The notes under the pieces were generated by a model. The model did no database searches. It was not told where the DNA came from and saw only the letters and a list, made by a program, of their open reading frames with translations. 57,618 bases of DNA from positions 1-57,618 of the forward strand of contig NZ_CAIZIZ010000148.1 in NCBI RefSeq assembly GCF_903933125.1. The letters are read 5' to 3'. Positions 44,642 to 54,150 of this stretch are shown here, in pieces. The number at the start of each line of letters is the position of its first letter. Within the stretch, counting starts at the first letter, position 1. A program made the position numbers and the translations under genes. Source of the stretch: an uncultured Lamprocystis sp. (GTDB taxonomy: Bacteria; Pseudomonadota; Gammaproteobacteria; Chromatiales; Chromatiaceae).

Positions 44642-46897
44642 ATGAACAGCCCAGGTCCCGTGAACGCGTGCCGGCGGCCTCGCCATGGACGACCCTACCT
44701 GGTCAGCCGGGTCGGATGGCCGGCTTGGCTGCTATTGGCCATGATGGTCATGATCACCGCGGCTCCGGCATGGGCGGTCGACCTGCGTACCGTCGAATTT
44801 GCCGCACTCCCCGGCAACCGGGTCGAGATCCAACTGGACTTCTCCGGGCCGGTCAGCGCGCCCCAGACCTTCGCGACCGAGAATCCGGCGCGCATCGCGC
44901 TGGATTTCGAAGGCGTCACCAGTAAACTCGACCGCAAAGCCATCCCGATCGGTGTTGGCGCAGTGCACAGCCTGGTGGCGGTGGAGGCCAGCAATCGCAC
45001 GCGCGTCGTGGTCAATCTGAACGACTCGGTCCCCTACGAGGTCAGCGCCAACGGCAATAAGGTCACCCTGAAAATCAATACCCAGGGCGGTGACGTGGCG
45101 CCCCCGCCGCCGCCGGCCGCGGCGGTGCCCGGGGTACCGGACACGGCTCCGCCGCGACCGGCTGCCGGTTCGCGGCGCGCGGCGGCGAGCTCGGTGCCGT
45201 CGCCCGCGCGCTCCGCGGGGGCCGGCGGCGCGGTGCGTGACATCGATTTTCGGCGCGGCGACGGCGGCGAAGGACGCGTGATCATCAAACTCCCCAGTGC
45301 GCAGACCCGGGTAGCCGTGCGCGAACAGGCCAAGCATGTCTTCATCGACATCTATGACAGCACGCTCCCGCAGCGTTTATTTCGGCGTCTGGATGTAACC
45401 GACTTCGCCACCCCGGTGATCGCGGTGGAGGCGAAGCCGGACGGCCGCAACGTTCTGATCGATATCCAGACCGGCACCGATTTTGACTATCTGGCCTATC
45501 AGACTGATGACTTGTTCACCCTGGAGTTTCGCTCCCTGACGCCGGCCGAAAAAGAGCAGCTCGAGAAACAGAAAGTGGTCTACACCGGCGATCGGCTGTC
45601 GCTCAACTTCCAGGATATCGAGGTCCGCGCCGTCCTGCAGTTGCTTGCCGATTTCACCGGCCTCAATCTGGTTGCGAGCGATACAGTGCGCGGTAACATC
45701 ACGCTACGCCTCAAGAACGTTCCCTGGGATCAGGCGCTGGATATCATCCTCAGGTCCAAAGGACTGGCCATGCGGCAGACCGGCAACGTCATCATGGTCG
45801 CTCCGAGCCAGGAGTTGGCGGCCCAGGAAAAGCTGGAGCTGGAGTCGCAGAAGCAGATCGAGGAACTCGCCCCGCTGCGATCTGAATTTATTCAAGTCAA
45901 CTACGCCAAGGCCGCGGAACTCTCGGCTATGCTCAAGTCCGAGGGCAGCAACATGCTCTCCGAGCGCGGCAAGGTGTCGGTGGATGCCCGCACCAACACG
46001 CTCCTGGTTCAGGACACCACGGCCAAGCTTGAGGATATCCGCAAGATCGTCGGGCGTCTTGATGTCCCTGTCCGTCAGGTGATGATCGAGTCGCGCATCG
46101 TGATTGCCAACAACGATTTCTCTCGCGATCTGGGCGTGCGTTTCGGCTACACCCGTTGGCAGGAAAGCCTTAGAAAGAAGAGTTTCAATGAGGTGTCAGG
46201 CGGCATTCCCGGCGAATGGGACGGCACCGCATCCGTCCACAACGCGCGCGATCCCGCGGTGGCTGGTGTGGGGACCATGATGAGTCCCGCCGACACGGTT
46301 CCGCTGCTGGTGAGCCTGCCTGCCGTGGACCCGTCCGGAGCCATCAATTTGCTGATCGGCAAAGTCGGATCTTACCTGCTCCAACTGGAGCTCTCGGCCA
46401 TGCAGCGCGAAGGCCGCGGCGAGATCATTTCCAGTCCCCGGGTCATCACCTCCGATGCCAAGCAGGCAACGATCAAGGTCGGTCAGGAGATTCCCTATCA
46501 GGAAAACGCGGGCGGCGGCGGCGGCGCCACCACCACCTCGTTCAAGGAAGCCCTGCTGCAATTGGACGTCACGCCGCAGATCACTCCGGACGATCGCATC
46601 ATCATGGATCTGAAAGTCAACAAAGATAACCCGGACTTCTCGCGCGAGGTGCTCGGTGTACCCCCGATCGATACCCGTTCGGTGGAGACGACGGTCCTGG
46701 TCGACAATGGTGAGACCGTGGTCTTGGGCGGGGTCTACGAACGGAATAAGACCTTCAACAAGGAGCAGGTGCCCTGGCTTGGTGACGTCCCGGTGCTCGG
46801 GCGGCTCTTCAAGCGAGAGGCGCGGCAGGACAACAACACCGAACTCCTGATCTTCGTAACCCCAAAAATCCTGCGGGGAGACATGGTTCGCAATTGA
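44642..46897 (+). CDS. pilQ: Type IV pilus secretin PilQ
   Basis: Outer-membrane channel for the pilus, 751 aa. An exported precursor with two AMIN domains (about 45-150 and 195-300) separated by a Pro/Ala-rich linker. N0/STN and N1 domains follow (NFQDIEVRAVLQLLADFTGLNLV), then the secretin barrel with VMIESRIV, SSPRVITSDAKQATIKVGQEIPYQ and VPWLGDVPVLGRLFK. A GGAGG sits about nine bases before the ATG. Confidence 0.96.
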   Translation: MNSPGPVNACRRPRHGRPYLVSRVGWPAWLLLAMMVMITAAPAWAVDLRTVEFAALPGNRVEIQLDFSGPVSAPQTFATENPARIALDFEGVTSKLDRKAIPIGVGAVHSLVAVEASNRTRVVVNLNDSVPYEVSANGNKVTLKINTQGGDVAPPPPPAAAVPGVPDTAPPRPAAGSRRAAASSVPSPARSAGAGGAVRDIDFRRGDGGEGRVIIKLPSAQTRVAVREQAKHVFIDIYDSTLPQRLFRRLDVTDFATPVIAVEAKPDGRNVLIDIQTGTDFDYLAYQTDDLFTLEFRSLTPAEKEQLEKQKVVYTGDRLSLNFQDIEVRAVLQLLADFTGLNLVASDTVRGNITLRLKNVPWDQALDIILRSKGLAMRQTGNVIMVAPSQELAAQEKLELESQKQIEELAPLRSEFIQVNYAKAAELSAMLKSEGSNMLSERGKVSVDARTNTLLVQDTTAKLEDIRKIVGRLDVPVRQVMIESRIVIANNDFSRDLGVRFGYTRWQESLRKKSFNEVSGGIPGEWDGTASVHNARDPAVAGVGTMMSPADTVPLLVSLPAVDPSGAINLLIGKVGSYLLQLELSAMQREGRGEIISSPRVITSDAKQATIKVGQEIPYQENAGGGGGATTTSFKEALLQLDVTPQITPDDRIIMDLKVNKDNPDFSREVLGVPPIDTRSVETTVLVDNGETVVLGGVYERNKTFNKEQVPWLGDVPVLGRLFKREARQDNNTELLIFVTPKILRGDMVRN

Positions 46898-47143
46898 CCG
46901 GAACAATCGCCATGGGGGTGACTGTCCCGGTCAAACGAGAATCACTGCTGTGATCGTTGCTGCCGTCGGGGTCGCGACGCAGGATCTGGCGTAAATATTG
47001 CTTTAAGCAGGCGTTCACAACGCTCGCTACAGGGCCGGATGGCCGGCGACGACACCGGCGCGGCCGTGGCGCAGGCTTCCTGAATCGCCCGGCATTGCGC
47101 TTAAGCCTTGCCCATCGGGTCAAAATCTGGCATATGTGTAGAG

Positions 47144-47668
47144 ATGATACGAGCGCAGAACATTTTCCTCGTGGGCCCCATGGGGGCCGGCAAAAGTACC
47201 GTTGGTCGACAACTCGCGGAATCCTTGTCTTACACCTTCAAGGACAGCGATCATGAGATCCAGCGGCGCACCGGCGTGGATATCTCGACCATCTTCGAAT
47301 ACGAGGGTGAGGAGGGGTTCCGCGCTCGAGAGCGCCAGGTGATCGAGGATCTGGTGGCGGAGGAGCGCATCGTGCTTGCCACCGGCGGCGGTGCCGTGCT
47401 CAACGCCGATACCCGGCAGAGCCTGGCCGCCCGCGGCGTGGTGATCTACCTGCACTGCACCCCGGAGCAACAGCACAGCCGGACCTCCCGCGACCGCGGT
47501 CGACCGCTGCTGCAAACCGATGATCCGCTGGAGCGGCTGCGTGAACTGATGGAAGAGCGCGACCCGCTGTATCGGCAGGTCGCGGACCTGGTCGTCTCCA
47601 CCGAAAAACGCGGCACCGCCTCGGTCGTCAAAGAGATCCGCCGCCGACTCGAGTCGGAAGAGACGTAG
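47144..47668 (+). CDS. aroK: Shikimate kinase
   Basis: 174-aa kinase of the shikimate pathway. Walker A GPMGAGKSTVGR, the DSDHEIQRRTG acid-binding motif and TGGGAVL are all present. The ATG at 47144 matches the family start MIRAQNIFLVG. The 246 bases between pilQ and aroK show no gene. Confidence 0.95.
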   Translation: MIRAQNIFLVGPMGAGKSTVGRQLAESLSYTFKDSDHEIQRRTGVDISTIFEYEGEEGFRARERQVIEDLVAEERIVLATGGGAVLNADTRQSLAARGVVIYLHCTPEQQHSRTSRDRGRPLLQTDDPLERLRELMEERDPLYRQVADLVVSTEKRGTASVVKEIRRRLESEET

Positions 47669-47697
47669 AGCCGGCGGGTGCCGCGCCTCATCCCCCT

Positions 47698-47788
47698 GTG
47701 GGAGCGGCCTCCGGCCGCGACGGGGCCGCAGGATATCCAACATCGGCTCTCACCACAACGGCGCATCGCGGCCAGAGGCCGCTCCCAC
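47698..47788. repeat. Palindrome between aroK and aroB
   Basis: GTGGGAGCGGCCTCCGGCC then GCGA (47698-47720) is mirrored by TCGC then GGCCAGAGGCCGCTCCCAC (47766-47788), with one mismatch/gap. It resembles GTGGGAGCGG-type REP units of other gammaproteobacteria. A T-run (47797-47802) shortly after the right arm could allow partial termination between the two aro genes. Confidence 0.7.
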
Positions 47789-47869
47789 GGCGGGCTTTTT
47801 TAGCCGCTAAAGCGCATTCAGCCGCGCTATCCGCCGCCCTGAGTTGGCAGTTACGACAAACGAACCACC

Positions 47870-49000
47870 ATGACAACCCTGACCGTCTCGCTCGGCGCGC
47901 GCAGCTATCCCATTTATATCGGTACCGGACTGATCGCCGATCCCGACCACTACCGCCCGCATATCCAGGGCGGTCAAGTGATGGTTGTGACCAACGAGAC
48001 GGTCGCACCGCTCTATCTGGAGGCCGCGTGCGCCGCCTTGACCGGGTTGCGCGTCAGCACCCTGATCCTGCCCGACGGCGAGGTCTACAAGACGCAGGAC
48101 GCGCTGAACCGCATCTATGATGCCCTTTTGGCCGAGCGTTTCAGTCGCGACTGTACCCTGATTGCCCTGGGCGGCGGCGTGATCGGCGACATGGCCGGCT
48201 TCGCCGCCGCCAGCTACCAGCGCGGGGTCGCCTTTATTCAGATCCCGACTACTCTGCTTGCTCAGGTCGACTCCTCGGTCGGTGGCAAGACCGGCATCAA
48301 TCACCCGTTGGGTAAGAACATGATCGGGGCCTTCCACCAGCCCCGGGCCGTCATCGCGGACACCGCCACGCTGAACACCTTGTCCGACCGCGAGCTCTCG
48401 GCTGGCCTGGCGGAAGTGATCAAGTACGGGCTGATTCGTGACCCCGATTTTTTCGACTGGCTCGACACACATCTCATGGCTCTGCGTGACCGGGATCCGG
48501 ACACCCTGGCAGAGGCGATTCGCCGCTCCTGCGAGAACAAGGCGCAGGTGGTGGCCGCGGATGAACTGGAAAACGGTGAGCGCGCGCTGCTGAATCTGGG
48601 CCATACCTTCGGGCATGCCATCGAGACCGGCACCGGCTACGGCAACTGGCTCCACGGCGAGGCGGTCGGTGTCGGCATGTGCATGGCCGCGGACCTGTCC
48701 GCACGTCTGGGCTGGCTGAGCGCCGCGGCGCTGCAAAGCACGCGCAACCTGATCGGGCGCGCCGGCCTTCCAATCGCGCCGCCGCCCGATCTCCCGGCCC
48801 AGCGTTTCCTAGAGCTCATGGCTGTGGACAAGAAGGTCCTCGACGGTCGTCTGCGTCTGGTGCTGCTGCGCGCGATCGGCGCCGCGGTCGTCACCGATCA
48901 GTTCGATCCGGCCTTGTTGCGGGCAACCCTTGGCGCGAGCGGGCCAGTCACCGACGCCGCTTTCGGAATCGTTCACGAATTGGCGAAACCAGTCCTTTAG
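47870..49000 (+). CDS. aroB: 3-Dehydroquinate synthase
   Basis: 376 aa; converts DAHP to 3-dehydroquinate with NAD and a divalent metal. Motifs: [58 protein letters not shown], and metal ligands in [12 protein letters not shown] and HGEAVGVGM. Standard follow-on gene to aroK. Confidence 0.96.
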   Translation: MTTLTVSLGARSYPIYIGTGLIADPDHYRPHIQGGQVMVVTNETVAPLYLEAACAALTGLRVSTLILPDGEVYKTQDALNRIYDALLAERFSRDCTLIALGGGVIGDMAGFAAASYQRGVAFIQIPTTLLAQVDSSVGGKTGINHPLGKNMIGAFHQPRAVIADTATLNTLSDRELSAGLAEVIKYGLIRDPDFFDWLDTHLMALRDRDPDTLAEAIRRSCENKAQVVAADELENGERALLNLGHTFGHAIETGTGYGNWLHGEAVGVGMCMAADLSARLGWLSAAALQSTRNLIGRAGLPIAPPPDLPAQRFLELMAVDKKVLDGRLRLVLLRAIGAAVVTDQFDPALLRATLGASGPVTDAAFGIVHELAKPVL

Positions 49001-49060
49001 GGTGATGCCTTTGGCGTCCCGGTCGTTGTCGTTGTTTAACCTATTTCTTACTCGTTACTG

Positions 49061-49274
49061 TTAGGCGATTTCCGAAGAACTTCGTGATTATAGTTCCGGC
49101 CGCGACCCGGACCAGTTCCGAGATTTCTTGACACGATTAACAAGATTTACAAGATTGAGAATAGATAAAATCTTGTAAATCTTGTTAATCCTGTCTAAGT
49201 GTATTGGCTTCGCGCTCGCCGTGCTGTTCGGAACCGCCCCCGAGTCGGTAGATTATTTCCCGGAAATTACCTTA
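49061..49274. repeat. Repeat family B, copy 3, with nested AAGATTTACAAGATT palindrome
   Basis: The left end TTAGGCGATTTCCGAAGAAC matches other family B ends. The likely right end is CGGAAATTACCTTA at 49261-49274, more diverged. Inside lies a near-perfect palindrome, GACACGATTAACAAGATTTA... (49129-49155) against ...TAAATCTTGTTAATCCTGTC (to 49197), AT-rich and foreign to the local base composition. If the right end is real, the last codons and stop of the dehydratase gene are inside the element. Confidence 0.6.
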
Positions 49275-51190
49275 TCTCTGCCGGGTTCCCCAATCGGTGC
49301 CTGATCCTGCGGTTGCCAATCCGGTACCACGCGCGCGAGCACCCGCAGGCTGGGTTCGTCGTCGCGCGCGAACAGCGCCTCACGCAGGTCGTCCAGTGCC
49401 GCCTGCAGCAGCGACGGGCTGGGATCGGTGTCCTGCCGGACGACATGGATGCGTGGATGCGGGGTATCGGCAAAGCCCTCCGAGGCGTAGAACAATTCCT
49501 CGAATAATTTCTCTCCAGGGCGCAGGCCGATGTACTTGATCGCAATATCGCGGCCCGGTTCGCGGCCCGACAGGCGGATCATCTGCTCTGCCAGATAGCG
49601 GATCTTCACCGGCTCACCCATGTCGAGTACGAAGATCTCCCCGCCGGCACCAATCACCGCCGCTTGCATGATCAACTGGCAGGCTTCCGGGATGGTCATA
49701 AAGAAGCGTTCGATCTCCGGGTGGGTCACCGTCACCGGGCCACCCCGCTCGATCTGCTGCTGGAACCGCGGCACCACGCTCCCCGCCGACCCCAGCACAT
49801 TGCCGAACCGCACGGTCATGAACCGACAGGCGGAGCGCTGATTCAAGTCCCGGCAGATCAGCTCCGCAAATCGCTTGCAGGCCCCCATGACGTTGGACGG
49901 GTTCACCGCCTTGTCGGTCGAGATCAACACGAAACGCTCGCAACCCCAGGTATCCGCCGCCGCCGCCATGATCTGCGTGCCGATGACATTGTTGTGCAAT
50001 GCCGCCTGGACCTGGTCCTCCAGTAAGGGCACATGCTTGTAGGCCGCCGCATGAAAGACGATGTCCGGGCGCGTCCGCTCGAATACCAACGCGACCGCGG
50101 CGGCATTGGTCACGTTGACCAGGTACCGGCTCAGCAGCGGCGGATCGGGGCGGTCCAGCAAGTCCATCTCGATGCTGTAGAGGTTGTACTCGCTGTGATC
50201 GAGCAAGATCAGCCGCCGCGGATTGCAGCGCTTGATCTGTCGGCACAGCTCCGAGCCGATCGAGCCCCCGGCCCCGCTGACCAACACGACCCGCTCCGTC
50301 AGTCCGGCGCTGATGCCGTCCCAATCCAGGGTCACCGGGTTGCGCCCGAGCAGATCTTCGATGGAGACCGGCCGCAGATGGTTGACCGCCACCTGTCCGG
50401 CCATCAGTTCCCGGATCTGCGGTACGGTCCGGAATGGCCGCTCGGCCGCTTCACACAGATCGACCAAACGCCGCATTTCGCTCATCGACGCGCTTGGCGT
50501 CGCCAGCAGGATCACGTCGATCCCGTAGATCTCGACCACCGCCGGAATCTCGCGCGTAGTCCCGCGAATCGGTACCCCATGCACTACGCCACCCAGTCGA
50601 CGCGGTTTGTCGTCCACGAAGGCCACCGGCACATAGCCGACATTGCGGTCCCGTAACAGGTCCCGTACCAGCATCTCTCCGGCCCGCCCCGCGCCGACGA
50701 TCAACACCCGCTTCCCGTCGTGGAAATCCAGCCGCCGATCCTTGAGCCAGCGGTACAGCAGCCGCGGCCCCGCCAGCAGTAAAAACTGAAAGATCACGAA
50801 CAGGACCGGCATCGACCGCGGGATATAGGCCATCCGGTTCAACACGAACAGCAGGAACAGCAGCAGCGTCGTCCCGACCAGCACGGCCAGTGCGATGCGC
50901 ACCAGATCGTGCATCGACGCGTAGCGCCACACCCCGCGGTACAGACCAAAGGCCCAGTACACCGGTACCAGGACCAGCACGACCAGCGGCAACATCCGCA
51001 CCGCCTGGTCGATGAACTCGGGTGGTACCGTGCTGAGATTGAAGCGCAGCCAGTAGGTCAATGCCCAGGCCGCCGGGATCATCAGCAAATCATGCAGAAA
51101 GACCAGCACCCGCGAGCGCGAACGCTGGAACCAATACCGCATCAAGGCGCGACTCCTGCGCGTGTCGACATCCGGGGAAACTTTTTCCAT
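49253..51190 (-). CDS. CapD/WbpM-type nucleotide-sugar dehydratase
   Basis: 645-aa membrane protein. Four N-terminal helices (about 28-135), a first Rossmann-like domain (VLIVGAGRAGEMLVRDLL) and an extended SDR domain (VVLVSGAGGSIGSELCRQI). STDKAVNPSNVMGACKR carries the Met-x3-Lys active site of the WbpM/FlaA1 4,6-dehydratases. It makes a 4-keto-6-deoxy UDP-sugar for O-antigen or capsule. An alternative start at 51142 has GGAG upstream. Confidence 0.92.
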   Translation of the reverse strand: MEKVSPDVDTRRSRALMRYWFQRSRSRVLVFLHDLLMIPAAWALTYWLRFNLSTVPPEFIDQAVRMLPLVVLVLVPVYWAFGLYRGVWRYASMHDLVRIALAVLVGTTLLLFLLFVLNRMAYIPRSMPVLFVIFQFLLLAGPRLLYRWLKDRRLDFHDGKRVLIVGAGRAGEMLVRDLLRDRNVGYVPVAFVDDKPRRLGGVVHGVPIRGTTREIPAVVEIYGIDVILLATPSASMSEMRRLVDLCEAAERPFRTVPQIRELMAGQVAVNHLRPVSIEDLLGRNPVTLDWDGISAGLTERVVLVSGAGGSIGSELCRQIKRCNPRRLILLDHSEYNLYSIEMDLLDRPDPPLLSRYLVNVTNAAAVALVFERTRPDIVFHAAAYKHVPLLEDQVQAALHNNVIGTQIMAAAADTWGCERFVLISTDKAVNPSNVMGACKRFAELICRDLNQRSACRFMTVRFGNVLGSAGSVVPRFQQQIERGGPVTVTHPEIERFFMTIPEACQLIMQAAVIGAGGEIFVLDMGEPVKIRYLAEQMIRLSGREPGRDIAIKYIGLRPGEKLFEELFYASEGFADTPHPRIHVVRQDTDPSPSLLQAALDDLREALFARDDEPSLRVLARVVPDWQPQDQAPIGEPGRDKVISGK

Positions 51191-51571
51191 TACAGGTAAG
51201 GGACCAGTTCAGCGGGCGGCACGGGCGGAGTCTTGAGCCCAGGCAACCTGGTATCAGTCAATCAGAGGGTGCGGCGTGCAGTGATCGCCGCCATGCAGGA
51301 TCGCCGATAACCGCTCGGCCCGCACACACCACCGGGCCGCTTGGCGTTTCGGAAGCAGATAATTGTAGCCGGTTTCGTCATGGTCTTTCTCCGTCAGGTT
51401 CAGCGGATATATCGACGAACACAAGCGCGCCGTCGACAGCGGGCAGTGGCCGGCCTGCCATGACGACAGCACCGTCGCCGCGCCAGGGTTCGGATGCGGC
51501 CAATGTCGCGCCCCGGCCTTGATCCCCGGCCCGGCACTCGCCGCCGTTGGGTTTCCGGAGTTTGTCCTTGA
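51191..51571. other. Intergenic region with only marginal coding potential
   Basis: About 380 bases between two minus-strand sugar genes. A 39-codon frame (51262-51381, minus) has GGAG seven bases before its ATG, but its product has no recognisable features. No repeats stand out. Confidence 0.35.
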
Positions 51572-52543
51572 CTAAACAACAGGCCGAGTGGAAGCCACAA
51601 TCTCCGCCATGCTTTCGCCAAGATGCCGATAAGGCGCGAACCCTAATTCCCGACAGATTTGTCCGCCGTCATAGAGCGCCGACCCGATGAGTTTGTCGAG
51701 CACAGCGGAGTCGAATACGAAACGGCGGCCACGCATCCGCCCCAGCGCATCCCCGCCCAGCGCGGCCACGCGCAGTAGGCCAGGCGGAAGTGTCCAGCCC
51801 GGTACCCGGCGCCCCAGGGACGCCAAAATGAACTCATAGATTTGCCGTGTGCTATACGGCGTTCCATCGGTGACGACATAGGTTTGGCCCCGTGCGCGAG
51901 GGTCGAGAGTGCAGCGCAGCGCGGCTTCTACGAGGTCGTCGCGATGAACCATGGACCGCGCATTCCCCAGGTCCGGCAGTGGCGGAAACCAACCGGCCCG
52001 CACGGCTCGAATGAGTAGCTCAAGATAGCCCTTGGGGTTCGGGCCGTAGACCAGGGACGGGCGCAAGACCACCGGGTGCGGCACCGCCCCGCTTGCCAGC
52101 ACTGCGTCTTCGGCCGCGCGCTTCGAGCGTCCATAAGGGGACAGGCATGCTGGCTCGAAACCAGGGTTGCTGCCGGGGCCGTCGCCTTTTCCGATAGCCT
52201 TGACGCTGCTGAAGTAGACGAACCCGCGTACCCCCTGAGCGCGTGACGCCGCGAGCAAGTCAAGCGTACTCTGGCAATTTGCCAGTCGGTATTCTTCGTC
52301 GGCGCCGGATCCCTGCGCCAACGCATGGGCCTTGCCTGCCAGGTGGAAAACGCAGTCCACGTCCGCGAGTGTCTTCAGGGGCACTGGTTCCCGGCCGAGA
52401 TCAACCAAGACAGACGCATCCCAAGGCCCCGGCATAGGCCGACGCATGATCGCGCGGACATGCCAGCCGGCGACCTTGAGGCGTCGGCACAGACTTGGGC
52501 CAATAAACCCCGAGGCTCCGCTCACTAAGGCAACGTTGGTCAA
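51572..52543 (-). CDS. NAD-dependent epimerase/dehydratase (extended SDR)
   Basis: 323-aa nucleotide-sugar epimerase or reductase. GASGFIG binds the cofactor, and the YGRSK motif (Tyr-x3-Lys) with the upstream FSSVKA is the catalytic set. I prefer a TTG start at 52543: TTGGAGG lies just before it and the Rossmann strand begins at once. An ATG at 52582 is upstream of that ribosome site. It is likely part of polysaccharide precursor synthesis with the dehydratase. Confidence 0.85.
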   Translation of the reverse strand: MTNVALVSGASGFIGPSLCRRLKVAGWHVRAIMRRPMPGPWDASVLVDLGREPVPLKTLADVDCVFHLAGKAHALAQGSGADEEYRLANCQSTLDLLAASRAQGVRGFVYFSSVKAIGKGDGPGSNPGFEPACLSPYGRSKRAAEDAVLASGAVPHPVVLRPSLVYGPNPKGYLELLIRAVRAGWFPPLPDLGNARSMVHRDDLVEAALRCTLDPRARGQTYVVTDGTPYSTRQIYEFILASLGRRVPGWTLPPGLLRVAALGGDALGRMRGRRFVFDSAVLDKLIGSALYDGGQICRELGFAPYRHLGESMAEIVASTRPVV

Positions 52544-52586
52544 AGAACCTCCAAGATGCAACAACCGTGGTCGACGATGCAATGAG

Positions 52587-53024
52587 TCAGGCCGATTCCG
52601 ACCGCTTTCTCACGCCGCCGAAGACCCACAGCCGCATACCGATAAAGTTGACGATTAGCGCCAGCACGGAGGCTACCGCCAGTGGTATCACAGGGTAATC
52701 TCGCAGCATGGGCCAAACCATAATCTGGCCTGCGAATAGGGCCAGATTCACCGCCGCACCACCGCTTTGCACGAGAAGATACTGCGCCAGTTCGGTCGCG
52801 GTCGTGGCCCGGGATCGTACCGCTGCCTTAGCGGTGAAGACAAAGGCCCGATTCAGCGCCCAGGTCGCCAGCACCGCCCCTGCAAAGGAAAAGAGACGAG
52901 CGATATAAATATTGAGGGCCACGCCCTGCGCAAGCAGAGTCAATATCCCGGCATCGATTACAAAACCCGTCGCGCCGACGAGCGTAAAGCGACCTAAGGC
53001 GCGAAACTCAGACGGTGTCAACAT
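52587..53024 (-). CDS. GtrA family membrane protein
   Basis: 145 aa with four helices in the GtrA pattern (FTLVGATGFVIDAGILTLL; LNRAFVF; VNFIGMRLWVF). GtrA-like proteins are thought to help flip undecaprenyl-phosphate sugars made by the adjacent type of glycosyltransferase. It sits 36 bp downstream of that gene. Confidence 0.9.
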   Translation of the reverse strand: MLTPSEFRALGRFTLVGATGFVIDAGILTLLAQGVALNIYIARLFSFAGAVLATWALNRAFVFTAKAAVRSRATTATELAQYLLVQSGGAAVNLALFAGQIMVWPMLRDYPVIPLAVASVLALIVNFIGMRLWVFGGVRKRSESA

Positions 53025-53060
53025 GACCTCGCGCCGTATCCCAAGCGCCGGGTGCGCACC

Positions 53061-54014
53061 TTACTCGGCATCATACCCGACCGACTTCAACTGCAGGTAG
53101 GCCAGTCGCTTCAGTTCCCGCCGACCTTGCGTCACAGTATTCAGGATGAGTCCGCTCGCAAGCGACAAAGCGGACAACACCATCAGTCCAACGATCAGAA
53201 ACGCGGTCGGAAAGCGCGGTACCAACCCGGTCTCCCAATAGGTTTGAAGCAGCGGGACGGCCAGCAGGAGACCCAACAGCGCGAAAATTCCAGCAACCGT
53301 TGCGAAGAAGCCAAACGGACGCTCGGCCTTCAACAGACGCGCGATCGTGAGCAAAATTCGCGCACCGTCTGAATAGGTATTCAGCTTGCTCGTCGATCCG
53401 GGCGGGCGCTCCTTGTAGGCGGTTGGTACCTCGTCCACCGGCAGATTCAATTCAAGGGCGTGTACTGTCAGTTCGGTCTCGATCTCAAAGCCCTGCGCCA
53501 GCGCCGGAAAGCTCTTGACGAATCGCCGGCTGAAGACCCGGTAACCAGACAGCATGTCGTTAAAGCGATGCCCGAACATCGCCCCGACCAGTGACGTCAG
53601 CATCCAGTTGCCGAAGCGGTGTCCGGTGCGATAGGCGTCCCCTGAGGTGGTCGCCCGCGCCGCGTTCACCATGTCCAAACGTTCCCGCAGCAAGCGTTCG
53701 ATCAGTCGCGGCGCGGCGCCGGCGTCGTAGGTGTCATCGCCGTCCACTAAGACATAGACGTCAGCCTCGACGTCTGCAAACATGCGCTGGACGACGTGTC
53801 CTTTGCCCTGCAACGGTTGCTTGCGAACCGTTGCGCCGGCTGACCGGGCGTTCGCCGCACTGTCGTCGTTTGAGTTATTATCGTATACGTAAACAGTCGC
53901 CTGCGGCAGCGCCGACTGAAAATCCCGCACCACCGCGGCGATCGTGGTCGCCTCGTTGTAACAAGGAACCAGAACGGCGATCCGCATGTGATCGTTGGCC
54001 ATTGCGTTCGTCAT
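53061..54014 (-). CDS. DPM1-like polyprenyl-phosphate glycosyltransferase (GT2)
   Basis: 317 aa from this start. The GT-A domain opens with RIAVLVPCYNEATTIAAVV and has the VLVDGDDTYDA (DxD) motif; two C-terminal helices (about 235-255 and 270-295) anchor it. It probably loads a sugar onto undecaprenyl phosphate. The start is unsure: a GTG at 54095 and an ATG at 53987 are also possible. Confidence 0.87.
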   Translation of the reverse strand: MTNAMANDHMRIAVLVPCYNEATTIAAVVRDFQSALPQATVYVYDNNSNDDSAANARSAGATVRKQPLQGKGHVVQRMFADVEADVYVLVDGDDTYDAGAAPRLIERLLRERLDMVNAARATTSGDAYRTGHRFGNWMLTSLVGAMFGHRFNDMLSGYRVFSRRFVKSFPALAQGFEIETELTVHALELNLPVDEVPTAYKERPPGSTSKLNTYSDGARILLTIARLLKAERPFGFFATVAGIFALLGLLLAVPLLQTYWETGLVPRFPTAFLIVGLMVLSALSLASGLILNTVTQGRRELKRLAYLQLKSVGYDAE

Positions 54015-54150
54015 TGCTTCAGATCTATCCGACGGACTTAGGTGTTTCAGTATTGTATCTGTAATAAGATCAAGGGTGTTGGTTATTCCTTCCACCGCTC
54101 AACCGGCCGCGCCGCGACCTTGCGGGCAGCGACGGATGCCACAACGCCGG

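Noticed and set aside
51262-51381. 39-codon minus-strand frame with GGAG upstream
   Set aside because: Ribosome site is fair but the peptide has no features and there is no comparative support.
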